This document shows, piece after piece, positions 9,569 through 18,076 of a stretch of 64,000 nucleotides of DNA. The stretch is from WHTX01 sp038255145. GTDB lineage: Bacteria; Actinomycetota; Acidimicrobiia; Acidimicrobiales; CAIXPF01. Where the stretch lies: NCBI GenBank assembly GCA_038255145.1, contig JBBSLP010000001.1:186001-250000 (forward strand). Direction: 5' to 3'. Position numbers and translations under genes: made by a program. Position 1 is the stretch's first letter. Every line of letters starts with the position of its first letter. The notes below the pieces were generated by a model, which saw nothing but the letters and a program-made list of their open reading frames with translations, was not told where the DNA came from and did no database searches.

Positions 9569-10228
9569 GTGTGTTTCTCCGCCTCCGCCGACCTGGTCGG
9601 CGGACTCGTGGTCGGCGGCCTGGGCCTCGACGCGCTGCGCCACGTTCGCTCCCCCCGGGAACGGTGGCTGGTGGCCATCCCCCTGGCCCTGGGCGCGCAC
9701 CAACTGGTGGAGGCGTTCGTGTGGTGGGGCCTGGAGGGCGAGGTGCCTGCGTCCGTGGGCCGGGTGGCCACGTGGATCTACCTGGCGTTCGCCTTCGGCG
9801 TGCTGCCGCTCTTCGTGCCCCTGGTCATGGCCATCGTCGAGCCCGACCCGGCCCGACGGCGCCTGATGGCGCCCTTCGGGGTCATCGGCGTGGTGGTCTC
9901 AGCCGTGCTGGTGGCCGCCATGGTCCGGGGCCCGGTGACGGCCAGGATCGAGCCCTACCACGTGGCCTACGGCACCGGTCTGGGCTCGGGCACCGTGATC
10001 GTGAGCGCGTACCTGGTGGCCACGTGCGGCGCCCTGCTGTTCTCCACCTACCGCCACGTCGCCGTCTACGGCGTGGTCAACCTGGTGGCCGCCGGGGCCA
10101 TCGCCTGGCTGACCACCAGTGGTTTCATCTCGCTCTGGTGTGGTTGGGCCGCGGTCACCGGAGGCGCCATCGCCCTCCACCTGCGCCATGCCCGGACCCA
10201 CCGGCCACGGGGATCCGTCAGCCTCTGA
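9569..10228 (+). CDS. Seven-helix membrane protein, DUF6629-like
   Basis: A 219-aa integral membrane protein with about seven hydrophobic segments. It opens MCFSASADLVGG, the pattern I associate with DUF6629 proteins of actinobacteria; conserved polar positions include HQLVEAFVWW and a W/C-rich last helix (SLWCGWAAV). The function is unknown. I chose GTG at 9569 because GGGGAGG lies 5 bases upstream and MCFSA is the conserved start. Its 3' half is overlapped in antisense by the tail of the BrkB-type gene. Confidence 0.75.
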   Translation: MCFSASADLVGGLVVGGLGLDALRHVRSPRERWLVAIPLALGAHQLVEAFVWWGLEGEVPASVGRVATWIYLAFAFGVLPLFVPLVMAIVEPDPARRRLMAPFGVIGVVVSAVLVAAMVRGPVTARIEPYHVAYGTGLGSGTVIVSAYLVATCGALLFSTYRHVAVYGVVNLVAAGAIAWLTTSGFISLWCGWAAVTGGAIALHLRHARTHRPRGSVSL

Positions 10229-11215
10229 CCGGAACTCGGTGCCGGCCGGTGGCGGGCCCGCAGGGTCCAAGGGGTCCAAGGGGTCCGAGGGGTCGGAGGG
10301 GTCGGAGGGGTCCGACGAGTCGGAGACCGGGGCCCTCCCGGGCGCCAGGGGCAGGCCCGTCGCCGCCCAGGTGGCGGAGAGCAGGGTCAGCCTGGCGGCC
10401 AGGTTGAGCCACACCAGGGCACCGAGCACGCCGGCGGCCGAGCCGCCCAGGCCCGAGGCGTAGCGGGTGGCGTAGGTCAGGTAGTAGGCGCCGCCGAGCT
10501 TGAGCACCTCGAAGAGCACCCCGGCGAACAGGGCGCCGGACAGGACCCGGCGGCCAGGGAGGCGGTGGCGGGCCAGGCGGCCGAACACGAAGGTGAACAG
10601 CAGGACGTCGGCGGCCAGGGCCACGACCACGGCGGCCAGGCGCACGGTCCAGCGAGACACAAACCCCCGCAGGTCGAGGGCGTCGAACAGGGCGCCCGAT
10701 GCCGCGGTGCCGGCCACCGAGATGGTGATGGTGGCGAAGAAGGCGACTCCCAGCCCGATGAGCAGGGCCACGTCGACGAGGCGGCGCAGCACGGGGTTGA
10801 TCTGGTATTCCGGCAGTTGCCACACCACCCGCAGGCCGACCCGCATGGCATCGATCCACGCCAGACCGGCGTAGAGCAGACCGAAAACGCCGAGGACGCC
10901 GGCGCTCACCCGGGACGACTCGACCCCGTCGATGAGGCTGGTGGCGAAGGTGCCGGGCAGGAAGTCGGACACGTGGCCCAGCAGGGCGTCCTGGCGCCCC
11001 GGTGAGCCCGCCAACACGAAGCCCAGCACCGAGGAGGCCAACAGCACCAGGGGCACCAGGGACATGAAGCCGTAGTAGGCGATCATGGCGGCCATGCGGT
11101 CGGCGTGGCAGCGGTGGTAGCGGGCCAGGGCGTCGAGGGTGCGGTCGAGGCCGTTGCGGTGGCGGCGCAGCCGGTCCACGCCTCGGGTGGCGGCGGCGAC
11201 GGGCGCGGAGCCCAC
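9899..11215 (-). CDS. YihY/BrkB-family membrane protein with long antisense tail
   Basis: Residues about 1-300 form a BrkB/YihY inner-membrane domain with six hydrophobic helices (AAMIAYYGFMSLVPLVLL, GVLGVFGLLYAGLAWIDAMR, GVLGALVWLNLAARLTLL). The family's role is unsettled; it was once misnamed RNase BN. The GTG at 11215 is assumed. After the domain a DPSDPSDPLDP repeat (9-bp tandem repeats) leads into about 120 residues of Gly/His/Asp-rich sequence without homology, running antisense through the 3' half of the neighbouring gene. The tail is probably an artefact of a lost stop; in the neighbouring frame translation would end at 10218. Confidence 0.75.
   Translation of the reverse strand: MGSAPVAAATRGVDRLRRHRNGLDRTLDALARYHRCHADRMAAMIAYYGFMSLVPLVLLASSVLGFVLAGSPGRQDALLGHVSDFLPGTFATSLIDGVESSRVSAGVLGVFGLLYAGLAWIDAMRVGLRVVWQLPEYQINPVLRRLVDVALLIGLGVAFFATITISVAGTAASGALFDALDLRGFVSRWTVRLAAVVVALAADVLLFTFVFGRLARHRLPGRRVLSGALFAGVLFEVLKLGGAYYLTYATRYASGLGGSAAGVLGALVWLNLAARLTLLSATWAATGLPLAPGRAPVSDSSDPSDPSDPSDPLDPLDPAGPPPAGTEFRSEADGSPWPVGPGMAQVEGDGASGDRGPTTPERDETTGGQPGDGPGGHQVDHAVDGDVAVGGEQQGAARGHQVRAHDHGARAQTGAVGHVVGLDPGRHRAPDHGGHQHG
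10263..10325. repeat. Seven 9-bp tandem repeats (gggtccaag family)
   Basis: Seven adjacent 9-mers, gggtccaag twice, then gggtccgag, gggtcggag twice, gggtccgac, gagtcggag. On the minus strand they encode the DP-x repeats at the end of the BrkB-type protein. Because the unit is a multiple of three, copy changes keep frame. Confidence 0.85.
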
Positions 11216-11230
11216 GCTGGCCGCGGTGCT

Positions 11231-11266
11231 GGCCCCTCGGCGTAGGACGGCCCGCGCCGAGGGGCC
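11231..11266 (-). terminator. Strong hairpin between the small acidic gene and the BrkB-type gene
   Basis: A perfect 12-bp inverted repeat: GGCCCCTCGGCG (11231-11242) and its complement (11255-11266) with a 12-base loop. It follows the stop of the 11284-11562 gene on the minus strand. No U-tract is visible, so it may act as an L-shaped actinobacterial terminator or attenuator. Confidence 0.5.
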
Positions 11267-11283
11267 GGAGGACCGGGCGGCGG

Positions 11284-11562
11284 TCAGTCGGATCGCTCTT
11301 CCTCGGCCACCCTCTCGGCGTCGACCGGGGTGGCCACATCGTGGTCGCGGGCGGGCTCCTCGTCGATGCCCAGGTCACCGTGGGCCCGCTTGACGGCCTC
11401 CTCGGCCTCCTCCTCGGTCACGTCGGCGGCCGACGAATCGGCCAAGGCCTCGCCCTCGGCCTTGCGGTCCCCCGTGGCCCAGTGCAGGAGCTGGCGGATG
11501 GAGGGCTCATCAGACGGACGGTCGTCCTTGCCGTGGTCAGCTTTGGAGTCGTGATCAGCCAT
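11284..11562 (-). CDS. Small acidic hypothetical protein
   Basis: A 92-aa, highly charged protein without hydrophobic segment. It starts MADHDSKADHGKDDRPSDEP and contains IRQLLHWATGDRKAEGEALA and an EEEAEEAVKRAHGDLG stretch likely to be helical. GAGAGGA precedes the ATG. I do not recognise a family. It stands alone between the DUF4129 operon and the BrkB-type gene, closed by the hairpin at 11231. Confidence 0.6.
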   Translation of the reverse strand: MADHDSKADHGKDDRPSDEPSIRQLLHWATGDRKAEGEALADSSAADVTEEEAEEAVKRAHGDLGIDEEPARDHDVATPVDAERVAEEERSD

Positions 11563-11674
11563 GGGCGTCCTCTCGAGGGGCTCGGCGTCGATCGCCGGCG
11601 CACGCCCCTGTGTAGTCGAGCGGCGCGGCGTGGGATCGATGCGAGCGGATGAGCGGGCCCGCGGTGAGGCCCGG

Positions 11675-13111
11675 TCAGGCTCCTCTACCCGGCGACGGCC
11701 TGGCGCCAACCCCGGGGGCAGGGCCACGGCCCGCGGCGGTGTCGTCCAGGGCCTCGAGCACGGCGACCGCGGCCCGGGCCGCCTCGTCCCCGGGGTCGCC
11801 GTCGACGTGGTCGGGACCATAGCGGACCTCGTCGTAGAGCCCGGCCAGCCGCTCCAGGGCCCGGGCCGGACCGACGTCGAGCCGTCCACCCTCCCTGGCT
11901 GCGAGCTCGTCCGCCGTCTCGGTGCGGGTGCGCCCCCGGCCGGCGGCGCGCATGGCCACCAGCACCTCACGGAAGCGCAGGCGCACGGCCTCGACGGGCA
12001 GGACCGGCGCCACATCCGCCGGGCCGCCGTGGCGATGTCGACGGGCCCGACGTCGCCCACGGCGGGTGGCCAGGCCGGCTCGGAGCTGGTCGAGCAGGTG
12101 GCGCCAGGAGAACACGGTGGCCCGCTCCTCGGCCGCCTCCGGCTCGGGCTCGGGCCGAGGGCCGCCCCGCACCCGTCCCAGACGGGAGAACAGGGGCAGG
12201 TGCCGCAAGGCCGCCGTACCCACCACTAGGCCGGCTGCGGCCACAGCCATGAAGGCGATGAGCACGAGCACACCGGGCACCTGGATGCGCCCCGGGGACG
12301 AGGCGTCGTCGGGGCTGGGACCCACCACCGGCGGGGCCGTGGTGGTGGGCGCGGCGGGAGTGCCGTCGTCGAACCAGCCGCCCACGACGTCGGAGGCGCG
12401 GCTGCCGGCCGCGCCCACGGCCCGGGAGGTGGGCCCGGCCGCGGCCCAGCCCACGGCGGTGACGAGCAGGGCGCCGGCCACCAGTGCGGCCAGGGGCAAG
12501 GCCAGCACCACCAGGGGCCGGGTACCGGCACCGTCGTCGGCCGCTCCGGTGTGGGCGACGGCCAGCTCGCGCTGGCGCAGGGCCGACAGGGTGAGGGTGG
12601 TGGTGGTGACGAAGAGCACGACCATGGCCCCCGTGGCCACGGTGCCCACCCGGAAGTCGAAGAGCCCGAAGCCGATGTTGATCACGGCCACCACGAACAG
12701 GGCCGACGACAGCACGGCCGAGCGCACGGCATGGCGGCGTGTCGGGCGTGTCGCCCCCAGCCACAGGCCCCGACCCCACACCAGGGTGGCCACGACGACG
12801 GCGGCCACCGTGGCCGCTTCCCCCGACCCGACCCACCACCGCAACAGGACCGCCCACGCCGCGGCGCCGAGGACGCCGGCCGAGGCCAGGGCCGCGACGC
12901 GGACCACGGCAGGCCCGATGGACGCCCGCAGCCCGACACCGGCCAGCACGGCCACCGCGGCACCGACGAGGAGGCCGAGGAAGGGCAGGTGGACGACAGG
13001 GTCGGTGGTGGCACCGAGCAGAGCTGCGCACCACACCCAGCACAGGGCGGCCTCGCCCGCCACCCAGGCCAGGGGGATGAGACGTTCAGGCCACGAGGTC
13101 GAGGTGGTCAC
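11675..13111 (-). CDS. DUF4129 domain membrane protein
   Basis: A 478-aa protein with about nine transmembrane segments, a Thr/Pro-rich extracytoplasmic loop at about residues 250-275, and a cytoplasmic C-terminal domain with ETADELAAREGG and LYDEVRYGPD, the signature of DUF4129 (often transglutaminase-associated). It is the third gene of a moxR-DUF58-DUF4129 operon; its GTG at 13111 overlaps the end of the DUF58 gene by 26 bases. Such operons are linked to envelope or metalloprotein quality control in other bacteria; the actual role here is not known. Confidence 0.8.
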   Translation of the reverse strand: MTTSTSWPERLIPLAWVAGEAALCWVWCAALLGATTDPVVHLPFLGLLVGAAVAVLAGVGLRASIGPAVVRVAALASAGVLGAAAWAVLLRWWVGSGEAATVAAVVVATLVWGRGLWLGATRPTRRHAVRSAVLSSALFVVAVINIGFGLFDFRVGTVATGAMVVLFVTTTTLTLSALRQRELAVAHTGAADDGAGTRPLVVLALPLAALVAGALLVTAVGWAAAGPTSRAVGAAGSRASDVVGGWFDDGTPAAPTTTAPPVVGPSPDDASSPGRIQVPGVLVLIAFMAVAAAGLVVGTAALRHLPLFSRLGRVRGGPRPEPEPEAAEERATVFSWRHLLDQLRAGLATRRGRRRARRHRHGGPADVAPVLPVEAVRLRFREVLVAMRAAGRGRTRTETADELAAREGGRLDVGPARALERLAGLYDEVRYGPDHVDGDPGDEAARAAVAVLEALDDTAAGRGPAPGVGARPSPGRGA

Positions 13112-14333
13112 GACCGGTCCAGTCCTCGTGGTGCTGGGTGCAGAAGCGGACGTCGGCCAGCCCGGCCGGGGGCAGGGCCTGGCCCTCGTCGGTGAGCACG
13201 CCCACCGTGGTCACGGCCACGCGGCGTCGGCGCAGCTCGGACAGGGCCACCTCGGTGGCCCGGGGGAAGTCGGCCGCCACCACGATCACGCTGGTGCCGT
13301 GGGGCAGGTGCGCCGATTCGGCGGCCACCACGTCGGCGAAGCGACGGGTGCTGAAGGGCGACGCCTTGGCCAACAGCTCGAGGGCGTCGGCCAGGGCGTC
13401 GGGGGTGCTGCGGGGACCAAGGGCGATGGGACGACCGTCCACGCTGCCGTTGGAGAACAGACCGATGGCCACACCCCGCCCGTGCAGCTCGGACAGCACC
13501 GAGGCGGCCACGGCGATGGTCAGCTCCAGCTCCGACGGCGCGCTGCGGCCCCGGGCCAATTGCGGCACCCGGGTGTCGAGGAACACCGCGGCCCGCGGGC
13601 TGGCCGTGGGCTCGTGGATGCGCACCAGGGGCTCGCGGCTGCGGGCCGTGGCCCGCCAGTCGACGTGGCGCAACGAGTCGCCGGGCCGGTAGGGCCGCAC
13701 CCCCGCCACCCGGCTGGGGTCGCCGAGCAGCAGCCGGGCCGCTCGGTCGGGACCCAGGGGCAACCGGGCGGCGGCCCCCAGGCGGACCAGGGGGAACACC
13801 TTGGGGTAGACGAGGAGGCGGTCGGCCAGGTCATCGGAACGGACCTCGCTCCCCCAGCCCACGGGGTCCCCCGAACGCAGGCGCACCGGTCCGAAGCGGT
13901 GCTCCCCCCGACGGTCGCAGACGACGGTCATGTGCCGGGTGACCTGCTGGTAGGGCATCAGGGCCATCAGCTGCACGAGCACGTGGCGGACCTCGTGGGG
14001 GGCCCGCACCACCCCGCCCCGCACGGTCAGCTGGCTGGACAGCTCGTCCTCGACGTGCAGCCAGCTCAGGGGCAGCAGCTTGTCGTTGGTGACGGTGGTG
14101 ACCAGGCTCACCTCCTCACCGAAGAGGGCCCGGTGCTGGCCGAGCTGGCGCTCGTAGCTGACCCCGCCCAGGCAGTGGCGCCGCCACTGGCCGATGAGCA
14201 CCAGGCCGCCGGCGGCCAGCAGGGCACTGACCACGACCAGCAGAGCGCCCTGCCACCAACCGAGCACGGCGAAGAAGCCCAGCACCCCCAGCACCCAGGG
14301 GCCGCCCGGCACGCGGCGCCGGGCCCGCTTCAC
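13086..14333 (-). CDS. DUF58 domain protein
   Basis: A 415-aa protein with two N-terminal transmembrane helices (about 10-45), a beta-rich middle, and a C-terminal vWA-like DUF58 region with GVRPYRPGDSLRHVDWRATARS, the family hallmark, then REPLVRIHEP and VFLDTR. GTG at 14333 overlaps the moxR stop (GTGA). DUF58 proteins are typical partners of MoxR AAA+ ATPases and probably receive their chaperone action. Confidence 0.85.
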   Translation of the reverse strand: MKRARRRVPGGPWVLGVLGFFAVLGWWQGALLVVVSALLAAGGLVLIGQWRRHCLGGVSYERQLGQHRALFGEEVSLVTTVTNDKLLPLSWLHVEDELSSQLTVRGGVVRAPHEVRHVLVQLMALMPYQQVTRHMTVVCDRRGEHRFGPVRLRSGDPVGWGSEVRSDDLADRLLVYPKVFPLVRLGAAARLPLGPDRAARLLLGDPSRVAGVRPYRPGDSLRHVDWRATARSREPLVRIHEPTASPRAAVFLDTRVPQLARGRSAPSELELTIAVAASVLSELHGRGVAIGLFSNGSVDGRPIALGPRSTPDALADALELLAKASPFSTRRFADVVAAESAHLPHGTSVIVVAADFPRATEVALSELRRRRVAVTTVGVLTDEGQALPPAGLADVRFCTQHHEDWTGRDHLDLVA

Positions 14334-15340
14334 GGGCCGGCCTCGTCCTCGACGGGTACGGCGCGCTGGGCTACGAGGTCGGCGAGCACGCCAGCGGGGG
14401 TGTCGCCCCGCAGCCGGGCCGAACCGGTCAGGAGCAGGCGGTGGGCCAGCACCGGCTCGACCAGGGCCTTGACGTCGTCGGGTAGGGCGAAGCGGCGGCC
14501 CCGCAGCAGGGCCCGGGCCTGGGTGGCCCGGTGCAGGGCCAGGGCGGCCCGGGGGCTGGCGCCCAGGGCGACGCGATCGTCGCTGCGCGTGGCCCGCACG
14601 ATGCCCAGCAGGTAGGTGCGTACGTCGTCGGACACGTGGATGTGGCCCCGGGCCTCCTGCCACCCGAGCAGCTCGGCCGGGGTGACCACCGGGCCCAGGC
14701 GGGTGGCGGGGTCGTCGTGCTCGAAGCGCTGGAGGATGCGGTGCTCGTCGGCCTCGCTGGGGTAGCCGAGGCTGATGCGGACCAGGAAGCGGTCGAGCTG
14801 GGCTTCGGGTAGGGGGAAGGTGCCCTCGAGCTCGATGGGGTTCTGCGTGGCCAGGACGAGGAAGGGGCGGGGCAGGGCCATGGTGTCGCCGTCGACGGTG
14901 ACGTGGCCCTCCTCCATGGCCTCGAGCAGGGCCGACTGGGTGCGGGGGGTGGCCCGGTTGATCTCGTCGGCCAGCAGCACCTGGGTGAAGATGGGTCCGG
15001 GGCGGAACTCGAAGGTGGCGTCGCGCTGGTCGAAGATGGCCGAGCCGGTGATGTCCGAGGGCAGCACGTCGGGGGTGAACTGCACGCGGCGGAAGCTGCA
15101 GCCCAGCGTGGCGGCCAGGGTCTTGGCCAGCACGGTCTTGCCCAGCCCGGGTACGTCCTCGAGCAGGGCATGCCCACCGCACAGGAGCGCCACCAGCAGC
15201 TGTTCGAGGGCGTCGCCGCCGCCCACGACCACGGTGGCCACGGCATCGACGATGCGCCCGGCCAGCTGGGCAGGGGCCTCGGCCGTCGCGCCGTCCTGGT
15301 CCACGACGCCACTCGGCTCGTCCGCCACGGCGAGGGACAC
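14330..15340 (-). CDS. MoxR-family AAA+ ATPase
   Basis: A 336-aa MoxR ATPase, the usual length. Walker A is EDVPGLGKT near residue 62, Walker B is LLADEINRA near 125, sensor 1 lies in LVLATQNPIELEG, and the C-terminal lid region includes GASPRAALALHRATQARALL. It is the first gene of the moxR-DUF58-DUF4129 operon and probably acts as a chaperone-like ATPase on the downstream membrane proteins. GTG start at 15340. Confidence 0.92.
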   Translation of the reverse strand: MSLAVADEPSGVVDQDGATAEAPAQLAGRIVDAVATVVVGGGDALEQLLVALLCGGHALLEDVPGLGKTVLAKTLAATLGCSFRRVQFTPDVLPSDITGSAIFDQRDATFEFRPGPIFTQVLLADEINRATPRTQSALLEAMEEGHVTVDGDTMALPRPFLVLATQNPIELEGTFPLPEAQLDRFLVRISLGYPSEADEHRILQRFEHDDPATRLGPVVTPAELLGWQEARGHIHVSDDVRTYLLGIVRATRSDDRVALGASPRAALALHRATQARALLRGRRFALPDDVKALVEPVLAHRLLLTGSARLRGDTPAGVLADLVAQRAVPVEDEAGP

Positions 15341-15395
15341 TACCTGTGGTGACGCCGGGCACCGTCAGTCGAGCGCTTCCGGTGGCGGCTGGGAC

Positions 15396-15641
15396 CTACC
15401 GGGAAGCTGCCTCGGCGGCGAGGACCCGGTCGGCGATCCGTTGCACCGTGGTGTGGGCGACGCCGGCCTGCTCGGCCACCTGACGGAGCGAGCAGCCCAG
15501 CGCGATGGCCGTCCCGATGGCGATCTCCAGGTGGCGGTGCGCCTCCCCCTCACGGTGACGCATGCGGTCCACCGTCCGCAAGGCGGCCGCCCTGGCCTGC
15601 TCGGGTGTCGACTGTGGTCCTGCGCTCGGCTCGACCGTCAT
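15396..15641 (-). CDS. Small helix-turn-helix protein
   Basis: An 81-aa protein whose C-terminal half, GCSLRQVAEQAGVAHTTVQR, reads as a helix-turn-helix like those of Xre, homeodomain-like or sigma region 4 proteins. The N-terminal half is charged (DRMRHREGEAHRHLEIAIG). I chose ATG at 15641 with GAGG eight bases upstream; GTG at 15650 is possible. It is the last of three short minus-strand genes and probably binds DNA. Confidence 0.55.
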   Translation of the reverse strand: MTVEPSAGPQSTPEQARAAALRTVDRMRHREGEAHRHLEIAIGTAIALGCSLRQVAEQAGVAHTTVQRIADRVLAAEAASR

Positions 15642-15670
15642 GGCCCTCACCTCTTCCCTGTTGCGTCGCG

Positions 15671-15973
15671 CTACCGACCCGTTGTGTCGCCAGTCGTGCC
15701 CGGCGGCTGTCCGGGCTTGGTCGCGGCGAGATGACCGTCGATGAGTCGACGCACGAGCGCTGAGGTGCTCTCTTCGCCTGCGGCGGCCGCTCTGGCCCGC
15801 AACCGGGCGTAGGTGTCGCCGTCCATGCGCACGGAGAGGACCTTTCCTCCCGCGTCCGAGAACGCAGCATCGTTTTCGAGAGCGTGCGCATCCCGGTCCA
15901 GCGCCTCCGGGGTGCAGTCGGCCGGGTCGAGGCCCAGGTACTCAGCCACCTTGGTAAGCATCCCATCGGCCAT
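15671..15973 (-). CDS. Ribbon-helix-helix-like small protein
   Basis: A 100-aa protein. The middle part, KVLSVRMDGDTYARLRARAA followed by STSALVRRLIDGHL, has the beta-strand/two-helix pattern of CopG/Arc-type ribbon-helix-helix repressors. The N-terminal 40 residues (LTKVAEYLGLDPADCTPEAL) resemble a small helical dimerisation segment. Its ATG shares one base with the stop of the upstream 62-codon gene (TGATG), so the pair is coupled. It may be an antitoxin or an autorepressor. Confidence 0.6.
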   Translation of the reverse strand: MADGMLTKVAEYLGLDPADCTPEALDRDAHALENDAAFSDAGGKVLSVRMDGDTYARLRARAAAAGEESTSALVRRLIDGHLAATKPGQPPGTTGDTTGR

Positions 15974-16161
15974 CACCACTCCATTCCCGCCCGCTCGAGG
16001 GCGTTGATCCACAGAGCCCGCATGGACAGGACCACCACCCGGTTGGGGTCATCGGCCGGGATGGCAGCGAGCAGCTGCCGGAGACCTTCCAACATCAAGG
16101 CCGCCTCCCTCCCGGTGAAGATCACCTCGTCAGGTAGCTCGAAGTCCTGCGCGTCCGCCAT
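15973..16161 (-). CDS. 62-aa hypothetical protein, first gene of a regulator operon
   Basis: A short acidic/hydrophobic protein: MADAQDFELPDEVIFTGREA, then ALMLEGLRQLLAAIP and VVVLSMRALWINALERAG. Two amphipathic helices are likely. I do not recognise it. It begins a three-gene operon with an RHH-like and an HTH protein, a layout like toxin-antitoxin or small phage-type regulatory sets, but no toxin motif is visible. Confidence 0.45.
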   Translation of the reverse strand: MADAQDFELPDEVIFTGREAALMLEGLRQLLAAIPADDPNRVVVLSMRALWINALERAGMEW

Positions 16162-16187
16162 AATAGGGACCCTAACCAGGGTGTATG
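16162..16187 (-). promoter_or_regulatory. Leaderless-type promoter with inverted repeat
   Basis: On the minus strand TAGGGT lies 7 bases before the ATG at 16161, the spacing of a -10 element (TANNNT) for a leaderless transcript. It is part of a 5-bp inverted repeat ACCCT-GGTT-AGGGT, a possible autoregulatory operator. No good -35 hexamer is seen. Confidence 0.4.
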
Positions 16188-16256
16188 ACAGCGAAGCCGG
16201 CAGACCTCATCGGGCGTCGGGCTGTTGCACCGGATCTCACCCGCCAGGGGCGGGGC

Positions 16257-16871
16257 CTACCCGACCGGGTGCGTCGCCGTCACCACGGGAGGCTGTCCGG
16301 GCAGGTAGGGCTTGTAGTCGTCGAGCTCCTTCCATTCGGGCTCGGGCGGCTCGTGATCCTCGCCGGGGGCGAACTCGGACAGCTCGGCCATGTCCATGCG
16401 GTGCACGTAGCGGGGGCAGTTGAAGAACACCTGCTCGGCGGCGACCTCGACCACCAGCTCGGATCCGGGCCATCCGGCCAGGATCTCGGGCTCGTGGCGC
16501 AGGGTGGCCAGACCCTTGACCCGGAGGCGCTTGGGCTTCTCGAAGTCGATGAACAGCAGGCCGACCCGGGCGTTGGCGGCGATGTTGCCCATGGAGCGGT
16601 ACATGCCGTTGCCGTCGTAGCTGGGGAAGGCCAGGGTGCGGCCGTCGTCGAGGACGCGGGCGAAGCCGGGCTGGCCCCCCTTGTAGGACACGTCGGGCCA
16701 ACCCTCGGCATCGGCGGTGGCCAGCCACAGGAACGGGGCCCGGCCCACCATGCGTTGCAAGGGCACCGAGAACGTGTCGCTGACCATGACGTCTTCGAGG
16801 CGGTCGGCCAGACGCCGGGTGTCGAAGCGGTCCTGCAGGGCCCGGTGGCCCTCCGTGTAGAACTCGGCCAT
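16257..16871 (-). CDS. Pyridoxamine 5'-phosphate oxidase-family flavoprotein
   Basis: A 204-aa split-barrel protein with FLWLATADAEGWPDVSYKGG and RVGLLFIDFEKPKRLRVKG, typical of the PNPOx-like general stress/flavin-binding family; such proteins bind FMN or F420 and oxidise or reduce small molecules. The specific substrate is unknown. It starts 9 bases after the LLM oxidoreductase gene, so the two form an operon, and it might share the flavin or substrate with that enzyme. Confidence 0.82.
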   Translation of the reverse strand: MAEFYTEGHRALQDRFDTRRLADRLEDVMVSDTFSVPLQRMVGRAPFLWLATADAEGWPDVSYKGGQPGFARVLDDGRTLAFPSYDGNGMYRSMGNIAANARVGLLFIDFEKPKRLRVKGLATLRHEPEILAGWPGSELVVEVAAEQVFFNCPRYVHRMDMAELSEFAPGEDHEPPEPEWKELDDYKPYLPGQPPVVTATHPVG

Positions 16872-16880
16872 GGCCGGACG

Positions 16881-17984
16881 CTACCGGGCGGCAGCCGCCG
16901 ACAGGGCCAGGGGCTCGGTGTCCCAGCTCAGCAGCTCGGGCAGGCAGGCCTCGGCGAAGAGGCGCATGCTGGCTTCGGCGTCGGCGTAGGGCATGCCGCC
17001 GTAGCAGAACGCCGGGGTGACGGCACTCATGTGCAGGATGTCGCGCATGTGCTCGAACTTGGCCAGCACCTGGTCGGGCGTGCCCCAGGGCATGAGGTTG
17101 ACGAAGTCGTCGATGGCGCCCTGGCTGCCGTGGCGGTCCAGGTAGCGGGTGATGCCGGTGTAGAACTCGTAGCCCTTGACGCCCTGGTAGGGGGCGGAGG
17201 CGAACTCGTAGTGACGCATGACGGTCTCGTAGTTGGCTCCGATCCACTGGCGGGCCATCTCCTCGGCCCGGTCGGCGCTGGCGTCCACGAACACGTTGCC
17301 GCCCGAGATGGGGGCCGGCGGGGCGGCGCCGCCGTTGGCCGCCCGGTAAGCCTCCTCGTAGTTGACCAGGTCGGCCTGGACGGTGGCCCACGGCTTCTGG
17401 GGGATGACGAGGACGCCCACGCCGAGCTGGGCCATGAGGGGCATGGACTCGGGCGACACGGCCGCGGCGTAGGCGCGGCCCCGGAACGAGTGGGCCGGCT
17501 TGGGTCGGATCTGGCGCTTGGGCTGGGTGCCGAACTCGTTGTCGTACTCCATGGACCCGGTCTCGAGGGCTTCGAGGACGAGGCGGGCGTACTCGACGAA
17601 GCGCTCGCGGGAGGTGTTCATGTCGACCCGGAAGCCGTCGTACTCGATGCGGGCCAGGCCCCGGCCCATGCCCAGGATCATGCGCCCGTCGCACAGGTTG
17701 TCGAGCAGGGCCACCTGCTCGGCCACCCGCAGCGGGTCGTGCCAGGGCAGGACGATGACGCCCGAGCCCAGGAGGATGTGGGGGTGCTTGCCGGCCATGT
17801 ACGACAGCCACTGGGTGGGGTCGGGACACATGGTGTAGTCGTCGAAGTGGTGCTCGACGGTCCACAGCGACTGCAGGCCGAGCTCGACGGCCAGGTCGCA
17901 CAGGCGGAGCTCTTCGCGGTAGACGACCTGGTCGTCGAGCGCGTCGAACGGGTTCTGGAACGTGGCGGTGTAGCCGACGTGCAT
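16881..17984 (-). CDS. LLM-class flavin/F420-dependent oxidoreductase
   Basis: A 367-aa luciferase-like TIM barrel. Visible blocks are SLWTVEHHFDDYTMCPDP, LGSGVIVLPWHDPLRVAEQV, LCDGRMILGMGRGLARIEYDG and TPDQVLAKFEHM. The EHHF and GRGLARIEYDGF motifs place it with FMN-dependent monooxygenases of the alkanal-monooxygenase group; the electron donor might be FMNH2 or F420. It is the first gene of a pair with the flavin-oxidase-like gene. The substrate is not predictable. Confidence 0.85.
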   Translation of the reverse strand: MHVGYTATFQNPFDALDDQVVYREELRLCDLAVELGLQSLWTVEHHFDDYTMCPDPTQWLSYMAGKHPHILLGSGVIVLPWHDPLRVAEQVALLDNLCDGRMILGMGRGLARIEYDGFRVDMNTSRERFVEYARLVLEALETGSMEYDNEFGTQPKRQIRPKPAHSFRGRAYAAAVSPESMPLMAQLGVGVLVIPQKPWATVQADLVNYEEAYRAANGGAAPPAPISGGNVFVDASADRAEEMARQWIGANYETVMRHYEFASAPYQGVKGYEFYTGITRYLDRHGSQGAIDDFVNLMPWGTPDQVLAKFEHMRDILHMSAVTPAFCYGGMPYADAEASMRLFAEACLPELLSWDTEPLALSAAAAR

Positions 17985-18076
17985 GGTGTCCCCCTCTGGC
18001 CGCCCGGCCTCGTCGGCCGCGACGTTGCCCCCGGCGCGGACCCTACCGCGAAGGGGCCCCCGTAGGATCGGGATCG

